Source: Desulfobulbaceae bacterium
GTDB lineage: Bacteria; Desulfobacterota; Desulfobulbia; Desulfobulbales; Desulfobulbaceae
Length of the DNA stretch: 54,182 nucleotides
NCBI GenBank assembly: GCA_012744275.1
Contig: JAAYIE010000006.1
Span: 1-54,182 of the forward strand
Reading direction: 5' to 3'
Below are positions 1 through 9,672 of the stretch, piece by piece. The notes below the pieces were generated by a model, which saw only the letters and a list, made by a program, of their open reading frames with translations, had not been told where the DNA came from and did not search any database. The position numbers were made by a program, and so were the translations under genes. Within the stretch, counting starts at the first letter, position 1. Every line of letters begins with the position of its first letter.

Positions 1-110
1 GAATCGTTTCTGCCACTGTATCAAACTGAGTGCTGGCATCCGCATGGCAAGACCTCTTGGTTGAAATATCAATATGATCTTGCGTACAAATATAGGCATC
101 AAGCTGAAGG

Positions 111-270
111 TTGTTAAGAACCACTATCTTTTATGAGACAGCACTGAGCCGGTTTGTTGGGTTTTACCGGTATTGCTGGTACAGCAGCTGGTATTGCCAA
201 GATTCTTTTTATTGTTATTCTGGTTATTTTTATAGTTATGTTTATCATGGGAAGGAAACCGAGGATATAA
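111..270 (+). pseudogene. Frameshifted DUF1328 (YtjA-like) small membrane protein
   Basis: The frame from 148 to the TAA at 268-270 reads [20 protein letters not shown] and then a hydrophobic segment ending MGRKPRI. This closely follows the C-terminal two-thirds of E. coli YtjA and other DUF1328 proteins (about 53 residues, two membrane helices, unknown function). The expected N-terminal segment is in a different frame: a TTG at 111 opens a reading that begins LLRTTIF, recalling the family's MFRWGIIF start. The two parts are separated by a frame change near 140-148, and there is a TGA at 145-147 in the C-terminal frame. No good start codon or ribosome binding site precedes it. I read it as a decayed gene. 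A sequencing indel is the alternative, but the N-terminal part also looks eroded. Confidence 0.7.
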
Positions 271-378
271 AATATTCTACAAAGACGACTTTATCTTTTT
301 GAAAGGTTACCGTGCGGTTATGTTGTTGCTGAGAGTATAGAATGAATATTGTGCTATATCGTCGAAGCAACACTGAAA

Positions 379-417
379 AACCGGAAAGCCCGCTTCCAAG
401 GCCTTCCGGTTTTTTTA
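379..417 (+). terminator. Rho-independent terminator
   Basis: A stem with arms ACCGGAA and TTCCGGT, extended by GCC/GGC after one mismatch, is followed by a run of seven T. It lies about 110 bases downstream of the DUF1328 remnant and probably ended that transcript. Confidence 0.8.
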
Positions 418-489
418 TTATTCTGAAGCTCTGGTACTGATGGAGTAGATTGTTAATAATACAGCCAGGGTAGCTGAACAAAGTTTAGA

Positions 490-945
490 AAAGAGTATCG
501 TTTTGTTTAACTGACGAAATATCGTTACCAAGTGCTCACAGGGGGGGTATCCCTGTGGGTGTGCGAGTCGGTGCGTAAAACTTGCGAACAATATGAAATT
601 CACATCCTACGAGGACTGGTGAGCAATGTTTATGCGCATATTCTGGTATCAGCTCCTCCCGCTATTGTGCTAGCCACAATCATGCGCTGGGGAAACGGCC
701 GGACAACGTACAAAATATTTGAAGAATTTTTGTGAGTAAAGAAACGGTATTGGGAGCAGCATTTTTGGGCTCGCGACTATTTCAGCGTTATAGCAGAGGA
801 GATGCCCCAGGAAACGGTTGATGAACACCTTGCATACCATTTTGAATCCTCCCTAACGACGGCTCCAACATCGCTTCATAAATCGGCTGCATCAACCTGC
901 TGGCATAGCAGGGATTTCAGTCCGCGGCTGTGTAGTCCGACCTGA
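490..945 (+). pseudogene. Relic of an IS200/IS605-family Y1 transposase (TnpA)
   Basis: One frame, broken by TAA at 508-510 and TGA at 733-735, reads through a recognisable IS200-type TnpA order. It runs EYRFV-stop-LTKYRYQVLTGGV, then CEQYEIHILRGLVS, ILVSAPP, RTTYKIFEEFL-stop-VKKRYWEQHFWARDYF, and ends at a TGA at 943-945. In the family the block after RGLVS normally carries the metal-binding HUH motif (SPDHVHLFVS type). Here it is SNVYAHILVS, so the first histidine is lost. With two stops and a damaged active site the element is dead. I could not identify clear subterminal hairpin ends, and no tnpB is present. Confidence 0.75.
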
Positions 946-1081
946 CGAAAAATGATGGGTGCCGTGATTGCCGGGCGAAAAGAATGCCCTGCGTAGAGAA
1001 AGCAGCCAGTATCAAAATGACTCATACTTGTTTTCAGGATTTTCCATGACATTCAACCCGTGATACGGTAGATTAATCTGC

Positions 1082-1087
1082 TATAAT
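1082..1087 (+). promoter_or_regulatory. Consensus -10 box upstream of glgB
   Basis: A perfect TATAAT sits 28 bases before the chosen glgB ATG. No good -35 hexamer lies at 16-18 bases (best is GTGATA-like). A start site near 1094 would exclude the upstream in-frame ATG at 1097 and supports initiation at 1115. Confidence 0.45.
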
Positions 1088-1114
1088 CGTATTTTAATGT
1101 ATGGGTGGGATGAT

Positions 1115-3049
1115 ATGGAGCGTGAACAGTTTTCACCTTTACCTGTGCCCGATGAGTGGCTGAGCGCATTTGATGCCTATCTGATTGGCGAAGGCACCCA
1201 CGAACGGGCCTATGAAAAACTTGGTGCACATCTGGTGCATCTGCACGGTCAGGATGGGGTCGCTTTTGCGGTGTGGGCGCCCAACGCCCGCCAGGTCTCT
1301 GTCATCGGCGATTTCAACCAGTGGGATCATCAGCGCCATCCCATGAACCCGTCGGACAGCGGTATCTGGTCTTTGTTCATCCCCGAACTGCGTGAATTTG
1401 CTGTTTACAAGTACAGTATTATCGCACAATCCGGACAGACCCTGCATAAGGCCGATCCCTACGGCTTTGCCATGGAGGAACGTCCGCGCACCGGTTCAGT
1501 GGTTGCCGATCTGAGCCGTTATGAATGGGGCGATGCCACCTGGATGGAGGAAAGGGCACAGCGACAGGCGCTGGATGCACCCATTTCCATCTATGAGGTG
1601 CACCTCGGTTCCTGGCGCAAAATAGCCGATGAAAATTGGGGTTCGCGCTATTTATCGTACCGGGAGCTGGCGGATCAACTTATCCCATATGTGGTGGAGA
1701 TGGGCTACACCCATATCGAACTGCTGCCCATTGCCGAACATCCTTTTGAAGGTTCCTGGGGGTATCAGGTGCTCGGATTTTTTGCACCAACCTCGCGTTT
1801 CGGTCCGCCCCAGGATTTCATGAGCTTCGTTGATCAGTGCCATGCTGCAGGAATCGGGGTTATCCTGGACTGGGTACCTGCTCATTTCCCCAAGGATGGC
1901 GCCGGTCTGAACAACTTTGATGGCACTCAGCTTTACGCCCACGCCAACCCCATGCAGGGCGAACATCAGGACTGGGGCACGCTGATTTTCAATTACAGCC
2001 GCAACGAAGTCCGTGCCTTTTTGCTTTCCAACGCACTGTTCTGGCTTGACAAATATCATATTGATGGCTTGCGTGTGGATGCGGTTGCCTCCATGCTCTA
2101 TTTGGACTATTCCCGGCAGGATGGTCAGTGGATCCCCAACTATTACGGCGGTCGCGAAAATCTGGCTGCAATCAGCTTTCTGCAGAAGATGAACGAGGCG
2201 GTGCATGGTGTTTTTCCAGGCATCCTTACCATTGCCGAGGAATCCACCTCATGGCCGATGGTCTCCCGGCCAACAACCTTCGGCGGCTTGGGTTTCAGCT
2301 GCAAGTGGAATATGGGCTGGATGCACGATACCCTTGGATATATGCGCGCTGACCCCATCTACCGGCGCTACAGCCACAACCAGATGACTTTCGGCATGCT
2401 CTATGCCTTTCATGAGAACTTTGTTTTGCCTTTAAGTCACGATGAGGTCGTGCACGGTAAGGGGTCCTTAATCAATAAGATGCCCGGTGATGAATGGCAG
2501 AAATTCGCCAATTTGCGCGCCATGTACGGTTATATGTGGGCCTATGCCGGCAAGAAACTGCTCTTCATGGGCGGTGAATTCGCCCAGTGGAAAGAGTGGA
2601 ACCACGACAGCGGACTGGATTGGGCTGCACTGGATGGCGAACGCCATCAAGGCGTGCAACGCCTGGTTCGTGATCTCAACTTGGTTTACCGGGATCAGGC
2701 CGCCCTGCACGAGGTCGATTTTTCCTGGAAGGGTTTTGCCTGGATTGAGGCTAATGACGCAGATAATTCAGTGTTTTCCTTTGTGCGCTATGCCAAGAAT
2801 CCAGAAGATTTTTTGGTTGTGGTCTGCAATTTTACCCCGGTAGTGCGCTACGATTATCGCATCGGGGTTCCACGCGCCTCTGCCTATGCTGAACTGATCA
2901 ACACCGATCTTGAGGTGTACGGCGGCAGCGGTGTGCGTAACCCGGAGATCATTGCCATCATTGAGCAGGAATGGCACAGCCTGCCCTGTTCGCTTTCCTT
3001 GGCGTTGCCGCCCCTGTCAGCCCTTATCCTGCAACCGTTTCGATCTTGA
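1115..3049 (+). CDS. glgB: 1,4-alpha-glucan branching enzyme
   Basis: This enzyme forms alpha-1,6 branches in glycogen by cutting an alpha-1,4 chain and transferring it. The product is about 644 residues, of usual length for the shorter GlgB class. An N-terminal CBM48 module ([20 protein letters not shown]) is followed by a GH13 barrel. The expected catalytic triad is visible: Asp about 322 in [10 protein letters not shown], Glu about 375 in TIAEEST, and Asp about 443 in [14 protein letters not shown]-terminal beta domain ends the protein. An in-frame ATG at 1097 exists, but 1115 has a GGTGGG-like element just upstream and fits the -10 box at 1082. The coiled-coil OmpA-like gene follows 39 bases later. 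The glycogen debranching gene glgX is also in this window (32948-35056) but not linked to it. Confidence 0.95.
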   Translation: MEREQFSPLPVPDEWLSAFDAYLIGEGTHERAYEKLGAHLVHLHGQDGVAFAVWAPNARQVSVIGDFNQWDHQRHPMNPSDSGIWSLFIPELREFAVYKYSIIAQSGQTLHKADPYGFAMEERPRTGSVVADLSRYEWGDATWMEERAQRQALDAPISIYEVHLGSWRKIADENWGSRYLSYRELADQLIPYVVEMGYTHIELLPIAEHPFEGSWGYQVLGFFAPTSRFGPPQDFMSFVDQCHAAGIGVILDWVPAHFPKDGAGLNNFDGTQLYAHANPMQGEHQDWGTLIFNYSRNEVRAFLLSNALFWLDKYHIDGLRVDAVASMLYLDYSRQDGQWIPNYYGGRENLAAISFLQKMNEAVHGVFPGILTIAEESTSWPMVSRPTTFGGLGFSCKWNMGWMHDTLGYMRADPIYRRYSHNQMTFGMLYAFHENFVLPLSHDEVVHGKGSLINKMPGDEWQKFANLRAMYGYMWAYAGKKLLFMGGEFAQWKEWNHDSGLDWAALDGERHQGVQRLVRDLNLVYRDQAALHEVDFSWKGFAWIEANDADNSVFSFVRYAKNPEDFLVVVCNFTPVVRYDYRIGVPRASAYAELINTDLEVYGGSGVRNPEIIAIIEQEWHSLPCSLSLALPPLSALILQPFRS

Positions 3050-3088
3050 TGCCCTTAACATAGCCAACCATATAATGAGGCGCCTTCG

Positions 3089-6000
3089 ATGAACATACGA
3101 CTGATCCTTTTCTCCCTGCTCGGCATTGTCATCTACTTTCAACTGGCCACTTTCAATAGCAAGATGCTGGCGCAGATCGATGCCGCTGCCCCTAAGACAC
3201 CGCCTTGCACTACTGAACTGCAAGCCACCAGACCGGTAACGGAAGCGTTGGCACTGCCAGTGGCTGCGCCAAAAACTGTTCAGGCCTTGGAGGAAGAACT
3301 GGCGCAAAAGGAGCAGCAGATGCGCAATGCGCTGCTTGAACAACAGGCCCTTGCGAACAAGCTGCAGACCTACGAAGCTGCAGCTCCTGCTCTTGTCGAC
3401 AAGGACAAAGAGATAGCCCGCCTGTCCGATGAGCTGGCCACTAGGAGCAAAATGCTGGATGAAGCCCAGGAGGGTATTGATGCGCGTAACAGGCAGGTGG
3501 AAGAATTACGTGGCAATATCTCCGACCTGCAACAACAAGTAGCAGGATTGCAGGCGGTTAAAAAGGAAATGGACTCTAATTTCGCTCGTTTGAAAGAAGA
3601 GGCCAAACAACAGCTTGATAAAGACACTGCAGCCCAAGACCTGCAATCTCAATTGCAGCAGCAGATTACGGACAGAGATCAGCTTGTGCAAAAACTTGAA
3701 GCGCAGGTGCTGGATTTGAATACGGCCCTGGCTGCCAGCAAGGAAAAGGAGGAAGCCTCCCAGAAAGAAATGCTGGTATTACAAGAGAATAAGGCCACAA
3801 GCGAGCAACATCTTACCCAACAACAGGAAGAACAATCTGCACTTAATACACGCATTCAGGAACTGGAAGCGCAGCTGCTGCAATCGACAAACAGCCGTGA
3901 GCAAAGTCAGAAGGAGCTTGAAGGCCAGTTGGCCGATGTACAGGCTAAGTTGACTGCCAGTCTTGAGAAAGAAGCTGCCGCGATGCAGCAGTTACAGGCT
4001 CTCCAGCAGAGTCAGGTCGAAAAAGAACAGGAGGCAGTCCAGGAACAGGACCAGACTCATCAGCTGACAGCACGAATACAGGAGTTTGAAACGAAACTTG
4101 CTGAGGCACAGACACTGGTAACGGCTGCTCAGGAGAAAGAGAATGCCGCAACCCAGCAGCTGCAGGCTCTGCAGCAAGTCCAGGCAGAGAAGGAGCAGGC
4201 TGTAGCCCAGCAGCTTGAGCAGGTAAACCAGCTGACCGCGCGCATCCAAGAGTTGGAGTCGAAGCTGGTAGAAGAGCAGGGCAAAGCGGCTGCCAGCCTG
4301 GAGAAAGAAACTGCTGCCATTCAGCAGCTGCAGGCTCTGCAGCAAGTCCAGGCAGAGAAGGAGCAGACTGTAGCCCAGCAGCTTGAGCAGGTAAACCAGC
4401 TGACCTCGCGCGTCCAAGAGTTGGAGTCGAAGCTGGCAGAAGAACAGGGCAAAGCAGCTGCCAGCCTGGAGAAAGAAACTGCAGCCATTCAGCAGCTGCA
4501 GTCTTTGCAGCAAAGCCAAGCAGAGAAGGAGCAGGCTGCAGCCCAGCAGCTTGAGCAGATAAACCAGCTGACCGCACAGTTACAGCAGGCGCAGGAAAAA
4601 TTCGCTGCTACCCAATCTCAACTGGAAACACGTCAGGCAGAATTTGAGCAACTCAGCGCAGAGAAAAATACTCTGCAACAACAACAGCAGGAAAACGATC
4701 AAAAGATTGCTGGGCAGGAAGAGCGTTTGCAGGTCCTGCAGCAGGAGTTGGAGGCAAAAAATACAGCTCAGCAAGAAGCGCTTGCAAAGATTCAGGCCCT
4801 GGAGGGTGAAGCTGCTGCGCATTTCCAGGCTCTGGCCGCTTTGCAGAGTCAGCTCGATGAGCGGAACACTGCACTTAGCCAAACTGAGGCCCGCGTTGGG
4901 GAGCTTCAGAGTAATGTCGATGCGTTGAATGCTAATCTCTCGCAGACGAGTCAGCAACTTGAAGCCGCCCAACAGCAGGCAGTTGAGCTTGAACCTTTGC
5001 GAAAGAAAGTGGCTGAATTGCAGGAGCAGCTGGTCACCACGCAAAATAAAGAATCAGAGCTGCAGCAACTGTTGAATGACCGCAGCAGTGCGCTGGATTC
5101 CTTGAAGATCCGTGTTAACGAGCAGCAGCAAAATCTTCAGGGTTTTGCCGATGAGCGATTGGGGCTCACCAGCCAGATCACGGCGCTACAGGAGCAAAAT
5201 AAAGAATATCCTGCAGTGAAAGCGGCTCTGGATGAGAAAACATCAGCCTTGATCCAGGCGCAGCAGCAAATTGAACAACTTACCCCCCTGCAAAAACAGG
5301 TGGAAGGATTGCAAGCCAAAATAGCCGAGCTGACTGGTGCAGTTGCTGCGAAGGAGGCAGCTCTGGCTGAGCAGACCGGCCAGGCCGAGACTATTGCAAA
5401 GCTAAACGAAGATATTTCTGCAGCTCAGACCAAAACCCAGGAATTGATTGCCAAAGAGGCCGAACAGAGCAAGCGTATCGCCACGCTTGAGCAGGAAAAA
5501 GAGGCAATCAGTGCGCGCATGGCAGCGATGCCCGATGCTGGTAAGCTGCAAGAGCAAATTGCATCATTGAATGAGCAACTTGCCGCACAAAAAGAAGTCA
5601 TTGCCGGCCAGGAAGAAATGCAGGCCCTGCTGGAAAAAGCCACCTCAGAGGCTAGGCAGAAACAAGAAGCGCTGACCGCACTTCAGGCGGAAAAAGAGCA
5701 GTTGCAGGAAACCGCGGCTGCCAGCCAGGTACAGTTGACAGAACTGCGCGGGCAGGTTGATGTGCTAGAAAAAACGATTGCGGATAATCAATCCCAAGAA
5801 CAGAATATTCAGCAGATAGAGCAGCAACTCGCTACTCTTCAGACAGAAAAGGAGACCCTGCAAAAAGATCTCGAAGCGGAGAAAGTAAAGACCCAGGAAG
5901 CCATGGATCAGTGCAGAGAGCAAGCACAGGTTGCTGAGCCGCAAGCCGCTACTTCAGCACCGGTGACATCATCATCGGTTGAAACACAGCCGGACACTGA

Positions 6001-6427
6001 CGGAGATGGCGTGCCCGATGCTTTAGATCTCTGTCCCAATACTCCGGCAGGAGCAACCGTAAATGCCTTGGGCTGTGCTCCCAGTTCCGGTATCGTTTTG
6101 GAAGGCATCACTTTTGCTACTGGATCCAGCGAACTGACTGCAGATGCCCGGCAGCGGCTTAACCGGGTCGCCGAGGCCTTGATTCAACAGGGCCAGCTCA
6201 AAGTTGAGGTGGCCGGGTATACGGATTCCAGGGGTAATGCCGAACTGAACAGGCAGTTGAGTCAGCGTCGGGCGGCATCGGTTGCCGCCTATCTGACTGA
6301 AAAAGGTGTGGCTGGCGAGCGCTTGGTTGCTCGAGGTTATGGCCCGGAAAACCCTGTGGCCACAAACGACACAGATGCTGGCAGGCGGCAAAACCGTCGG
6401 GTAGAGTTACATCCGCAGGGGCAATAG
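3089..6427 (+). CDS. Membrane-anchored coiled-coil protein with C-terminal OmpA domain
   Basis: The product has 1112 residues. It begins with a hydrophobic segment (IRLILFSLLGIVIYFQLATF) that looks like a signal anchor. About 850 residues of Gln/Glu/Ala/Leu-rich coiled coil follow, with near-identical 56-residue repeats starting around residue 356. Near residues 968-995 there is a calcium-binding thrombospondin type 3-like motif (DTDGDGVPDALDLCPNTPAG). The last 110 residues are an OmpA/MotB peptidoglycan-binding domain (FATGSSELTADARQRL, GYTDSRGN, LSQRRAASV, GYGPENPVATNDTDAGRRQNRRVEL). The likely role is to link the inner membrane to peptidoglycan across the periplasm; function is inferred from architecture only. 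The start has a GAGG about 10 bases upstream, and a strong terminator lies 50 bases downstream. Confidence 0.85.
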   Translation: MNIRLILFSLLGIVIYFQLATFNSKMLAQIDAAAPKTPPCTTELQATRPVTEALALPVAAPKTVQALEEELAQKEQQMRNALLEQQALANKLQTYEAAAPALVDKDKEIARLSDELATRSKMLDEAQEGIDARNRQVEELRGNISDLQQQVAGLQAVKKEMDSNFARLKEEAKQQLDKDTAAQDLQSQLQQQITDRDQLVQKLEAQVLDLNTALAASKEKEEASQKEMLVLQENKATSEQHLTQQQEEQSALNTRIQELEAQLLQSTNSREQSQKELEGQLADVQAKLTASLEKEAAAMQQLQALQQSQVEKEQEAVQEQDQTHQLTARIQEFETKLAEAQTLVTAAQEKENAATQQLQALQQVQAEKEQAVAQQLEQVNQLTARIQELESKLVEEQGKAAASLEKETAAIQQLQALQQVQAEKEQTVAQQLEQVNQLTSRVQELESKLAEEQGKAAASLEKETAAIQQLQSLQQSQAEKEQAAAQQLEQINQLTAQLQQAQEKFAATQSQLETRQAEFEQLSAEKNTLQQQQQENDQKIAGQEERLQVLQQELEAKNTAQQEALAKIQALEGEAAAHFQALAALQSQLDERNTALSQTEARVGELQSNVDALNANLSQTSQQLEAAQQQAVELEPLRKKVAELQEQLVTTQNKESELQQLLNDRSSALDSLKIRVNEQQQNLQGFADERLGLTSQITALQEQNKEYPAVKAALDEKTSALIQAQQQIEQLTPLQKQVEGLQAKIAELTGAVAAKEAALAEQTGQAETIAKLNEDISAAQTKTQELIAKEAEQSKRIATLEQEKEAISARMAAMPDAGKLQEQIASLNEQLAAQKEVIAGQEEMQALLEKATSEARQKQEALTALQAEKEQLQETAAASQVQLTELRGQVDVLEKTIADNQSQEQNIQQIEQQLATLQTEKETLQKDLEAEKVKTQEAMDQCREQAQVAEPQAATSAPVTSSSVETQPDTDGDGVPDALDLCPNTPAGATVNALGCAPSSGIVLEGITFATGSSELTADARQRLNRVAEALIQQGQLKVEVAGYTDSRGNAELNRQLSQRRAASVAAYLTEKGVAGERLVARGYGPENPVATNDTDAGRRQNRRVELHPQGQ
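4154..4576 (+). repeat. 168-bp in-frame tandem repeats in the coiled-coil gene
   Basis: Units beginning CAGCAGCTGCAG recur at 4154, 4322 and 4490, exactly 168 bases (56 codons) apart. The first two units are almost identical and the third decays after about 87 bases. A diverged 57-codon copy precedes them from about 3983. The encoded unit starts QQLQALQQVQAEKEQ and contains QLTARIQELESKL. The 56-residue period is eight heptads, so copies can be gained or lost without breaking coiled-coil phase. Confidence 0.9.
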
Positions 6428-6477
6428 GTATCCAGAGCAATAATCGCAGCGCAGTCCTTGCCTGCGGAGAAGTGCAC

Positions 6478-6510
6478 AAGCTCTGCTCGGATTCGGGCAG
6501 AGCTTTTTTG
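6478..6510 (+). terminator. Rho-independent terminator after the OmpA-like gene
   Basis: Arms AGCTCTGC and GCAGAGCT around a 10-base loop are followed by six T. It lies 50 bases after the stop codon and separates this gene from the convergent RNase II-family gene. Confidence 0.9.
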
Positions 6511-6637
6511 TTTATCTCACGCTAGGCCGCAGCAACACGAGCAGTACACAGGCTGAAAACTTGTAATCACAAGTAGTTCCAGGCTGTTTGACATCATCCT
6601 TGCTTTAAAGCGGGGGCCACGTGGTTAGCGGGTGAAA

Positions 6638-8635
6638 TTACCACTCCAAGCGGAGCGTATTATCCATTGGCCGGACCCGCGCCAGTCGAACACGGACTAT
6701 ATCACCCGCCTCCACAGGGAAGGACGGATTGGGTGGTAAATCCACATCAAAAAGGCAATCACTCAACAGCAGGCTGACCCGTTTGACATTGCTGCCGATC
6801 ACCATGGCCTTAACCCGTTCACCTTCCCTCGGTTCGAGGTAACGTAAGATCCAGTAGCGGTGCCGCTGTTGATTGATGGCTGCAGCCCGTGCCAGTTTTT
6901 GCTGGAGTACGCCGGCAAAGGTTTTGCACTGCTCAGCCGAAAACAGCACACCTTTCCCTGCCAGCGCATGGCCAAGCTGGAGTTGCATAACCAGGTCGAG
7001 AAAGCGACGAATAGGGGAGGTGACGGTAGTATAGCTATTCAGACCAAGGCCGCTGTGGGATTTTGGGTATGCAGTCAATTCGCCCCTGGAAAGAAACTGC
7101 CGCTGGCGGGCGATATCTGCATAACTGTTTTGCGCGCCTTCAACGATGCGCCGCCGCGGTGGCGGCTGCGAGCGGAACAGCCCCGGAATTTCTCGCATGG
7201 TGCAGTACTCTGCCGCCATATGATTGGCCTGGATCATTAATTCGGATACGAGATTACGGGCTGGGGTATCCACGGGCAGCAGCTCTACTCTGATGTTGCG
7301 GCGGTCGCTGATGTCAAAGTGCACATCCGGGAGGGAAAGCAACAGTGCACCTTTATCAAGCCGGTTTTGCCGCAGGCGCAGGCGCAGGCGGTTCAACAGC
7401 TTGAGTTCAGGATCGCTGTCCATGAGGTTCTCAGCCTCTTGGTAGTGTAACTGGCGCCGTACGCAGATCACCGAGGGTGTAATACGGGATTGCAGGATTT
7501 CGCCTGTATCACTCAAGTGCATAATGAAACTGAAGGCCGGGCGTATCTGTTCGCGAATGAGGCTACACACGGAAAGTGAGAGCTGTTCCGGCAGCATGGG
7601 AATGTGGCCTTCGGGAAAGTACAGCGAGGTCGCCCGTTCCTGCGCCTCGGCAAAGAGCGGGCTTTTGGGTGATATATACCAGCTCACGTCGGTGATATGG
7701 ATACCCACCTGCAGTTGGTTGTCCACCATGGCTACATGGAGAGCATCGTCATAATCTCGGGTACCTTCGGCGTCAATGGTGAAGATGTTGAGATGACGAA
7801 AATCCTGACGCCTGGAGTCGGCCAGCAATTCATCTATGCCAGCCACCTGCATGCCTGCAGCCACAACCTGACTCTCCGGTGAAAAGGTCACGGGATGATC
7901 CGAACGGAGCAGGCTGAGGTTCTCATCCTCATCCCAAATGCCGGCTGCAACCAGCAGTTGCCGGGCGGCATCGGGTGCAGTCAGGCCTGCTTTTTTAAGG
8001 ATACTGCGCATCTGCTCGGCTGCTTCGCCCTCGCTTTGTTCAAGGGCGTGAACTTGCAGCATGGCAAGGCAGTGGTCATATCCCCGCCAACTTGCTGCAG
8101 ATACCGCTTCGCCCTGCATCAGTTTTTGTAACCAGAAGGCGGCCTCTTCAATCTGCTTTGCCCTGATGGCCTCCTGTTCGAGCTGATGGCGTAGCTGGTC
8201 GACCTGTTCGGCACTGTTTACGCTGATTTGGCCGTTTTTAAACTTGAAGTAGAGTGGGTCTGCAAACACTGCACGGAGGAAGGCGGCTCGTTCGTCATCG
8301 CCGGGGCTGCCACCAAAATGCAGTTCGGCCAGAAATTCGGGTGAAAAGATATTTTCCGTTTCAGTGGAGGCTATTTCCCAGAGCTCATCTAAGGCAATGG
8401 CAGCAGCGATTTTGCCGCGCTTTTGCCCGCACTCCTTGAGCAGGCCCATAACGGCGTTACGGTTATCCCAGGGAAAGCGCTCCTTGGAGACACTTAAAAC
8501 CCTTGCTTCGGACAGGGCTATCTCACGGCCACTGTGACTGAGCAGACGCAGTTTACGTTCTGCATGTTCGGTCACCAGGGCGCAGTAAAAAACGCCATTG
8601 TCAATATACTCAATAATACTGCCGGGAGGAATCAT
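6638..8635 (-). CDS. RNase II/RNB-family 3'-5' exoribonuclease
   Basis: The product is 665 residues. The RNB catalytic core starts near residue 285 with [17 protein letters not shown], the aspartate cluster that binds catalytic magnesium in RNase II and RNase R. It continues with [12 protein letters not shown], the RNB motif HITDVS. The [21 protein letters not shown] and [22 protein letters not shown] blocks are also typical. The N-terminal 280 residues are divergent and lack an obvious cold-shock domain, and the C-terminus is a short S1-like OB segment. This matches the shorter RNB proteins common in Desulfobacterota and cyanobacteria rather than canonical Rnr. The expected role is degrading single-stranded RNA to small fragments. 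It is divergent from era, with 115 bases between the starts. Confidence 0.88.
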   Translation of the reverse strand: MIPPGSIIEYIDNGVFYCALVTEHAERKLRLLSHSGREIALSEARVLSVSKERFPWDNRNAVMGLLKECGQKRGKIAAAIALDELWEIASTETENIFSPEFLAELHFGGSPGDDERAAFLRAVFADPLYFKFKNGQISVNSAEQVDQLRHQLEQEAIRAKQIEEAAFWLQKLMQGEAVSAASWRGYDHCLAMLQVHALEQSEGEAAEQMRSILKKAGLTAPDAARQLLVAAGIWDEDENLSLLRSDHPVTFSPESQVVAAGMQVAGIDELLADSRRQDFRHLNIFTIDAEGTRDYDDALHVAMVDNQLQVGIHITDVSWYISPKSPLFAEAQERATSLYFPEGHIPMLPEQLSLSVCSLIREQIRPAFSFIMHLSDTGEILQSRITPSVICVRRQLHYQEAENLMDSDPELKLLNRLRLRLRQNRLDKGALLLSLPDVHFDISDRRNIRVELLPVDTPARNLVSELMIQANHMAAEYCTMREIPGLFRSQPPPRRRIVEGAQNSYADIARQRQFLSRGELTAYPKSHSGLGLNSYTTVTSPIRRFLDLVMQLQLGHALAGKGVLFSAEQCKTFAGVLQQKLARAAAINQQRHRYWILRYLEPREGERVKAMVIGSNVKRVSLLLSDCLFDVDLPPNPSFPVEAGDIVRVRLARVRPMDNTLRLEW

Positions 8636-8750
8636 ACGGGCTGCCTTGTGGGGGAAGTCCTTTTCATGGTAAGCTGCAATGGTTAGCAGGATTACACCGC
8701 TTTGTCATCCTTTTCCGAAAAAAATCAGTACACAGCACGATAAGACCCTA

Positions 8751-9650
8751 ATGAGCCAAACATACCGTTCCGGAGTGGCGGCTATCTGTGGTCCGCCCAA
8801 CGCGGGTAAGTCCACCTTACTCAACCAGCTTCTGCAGCAGAAAATTGCCATTGTCAGCCCAAAGCCACAAACTACCAGAAACCGCATCATGGGGGTGGTA
8901 CATGGTGAGGATTATCAGATTATTGTGCTGGATACGCCCGGCCTGCACGAAGCCAAGGAAGAAATGAACCGGCGTATGGTGCGGGCAGCACTGGAAGCCT
9001 TAGCCGAGGCGGACGTCGCTGTCTTTTTGGCCGATGCCAGCGACCCAGGCTTGCAGAAAGCAGGGCGATTTGAGCAACAGTTGGTATTTTTGGATAACGC
9101 CCCATGCCCGGTACTGCTCGCGCTGAACAAGATTGATCTGTTGCCGCGGCCGCAGCTTTTACCGCTTATCGACTGGTGCCGCCATCAATATCCCTTTGCC
9201 GCCATCGTTCCGCTGTCGGCTCTGCATGGTGAAGGCATGGACCGCCTGTTAGACGAATTGGTTGCCCGCCTGCCTGAGGGGCCGCAGTATTATCCGGATG
9301 ATATGCCCACCGATGTGAGCGAGCGCTTCCTTGTGGCGGAAATTGTGCGTGAATCGATTTTTATGCGTACCCGCGAAGAAGTACCCTATTCCACCGCAGT
9401 ATTGATTGATCTGTTTGACGAATCAGTTGCTCCGCTCAGGATTGTGGCCACCATTCTGGTGGAGCGCAATTCGCAAAAAGGGATCGTTATCGGCAAGGGC
9501 GGTACAATGCTTGCGCAGATTCGCAAACAGGCCACCGCGGAAATCAGCAAGGTGCTGGGAAGGCCCGTTCGGCTGGAACTGTGGGTGAAGGTGCAGAAAA
9601 ACTGGACGGAGAAAAAGGACCTGCTCCAAGCCCTGGGGTTACCCGAATGA
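8751..9650 (+). CDS. era: GTPase Era
   Basis: Era is a GTPase that binds the 3' end of 16S rRNA and assists 30S subunit assembly. The product is 299 residues, the family norm. Visible motifs are G1 GPPNAGKST (about residues 15-23), G3 DTPGLHE, G4 NKID, and the KH RNA-binding domain near the C-terminus with VIGKGGTMLAQIRKQA. The frame is open back to 8679, but the extra residues are unlike Era. The ATG at 8751 gives the normal N-terminus MSQTYRSGVAAI, although the Shine-Dalgarno sequence before it is weak. It converges with the ctp-type protease gene with only 22 bases between stops. Confidence 0.95.
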   Translation: MSQTYRSGVAAICGPPNAGKSTLLNQLLQQKIAIVSPKPQTTRNRIMGVVHGEDYQIIVLDTPGLHEAKEEMNRRMVRAALEALAEADVAVFLADASDPGLQKAGRFEQQLVFLDNAPCPVLLALNKIDLLPRPQLLPLIDWCRHQYPFAAIVPLSALHGEGMDRLLDELVARLPEGPQYYPDDMPTDVSERFLVAEIVRESIFMRTREEVPYSTAVLIDLFDESVAPLRIVATILVERNSQKGIVIGKGGTMLAQIRKQATAEISKVLGRPVRLELWVKVQKNWTEKKDLLQALGLPE

Positions 9651-9672
9651 GTCGTGCTGTGTGCCGCTGTGT

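Noticed and set aside
61-71. Short identity TTGAAATATCA near both ends of the window (61 and 54117)
   Set aside because: An 11-base AT-rich match is expected by chance, and the flanks do not match; not a terminal repeat or attachment site.
3945-4577. Long open frames on the minus strand inside the coiled-coil gene
   Set aside because: They come from the repetitive Gln/Leu/Glu codons of the plus-strand gene, consist of Leu/Ser/Ala-rich repeats, and have no start signals.
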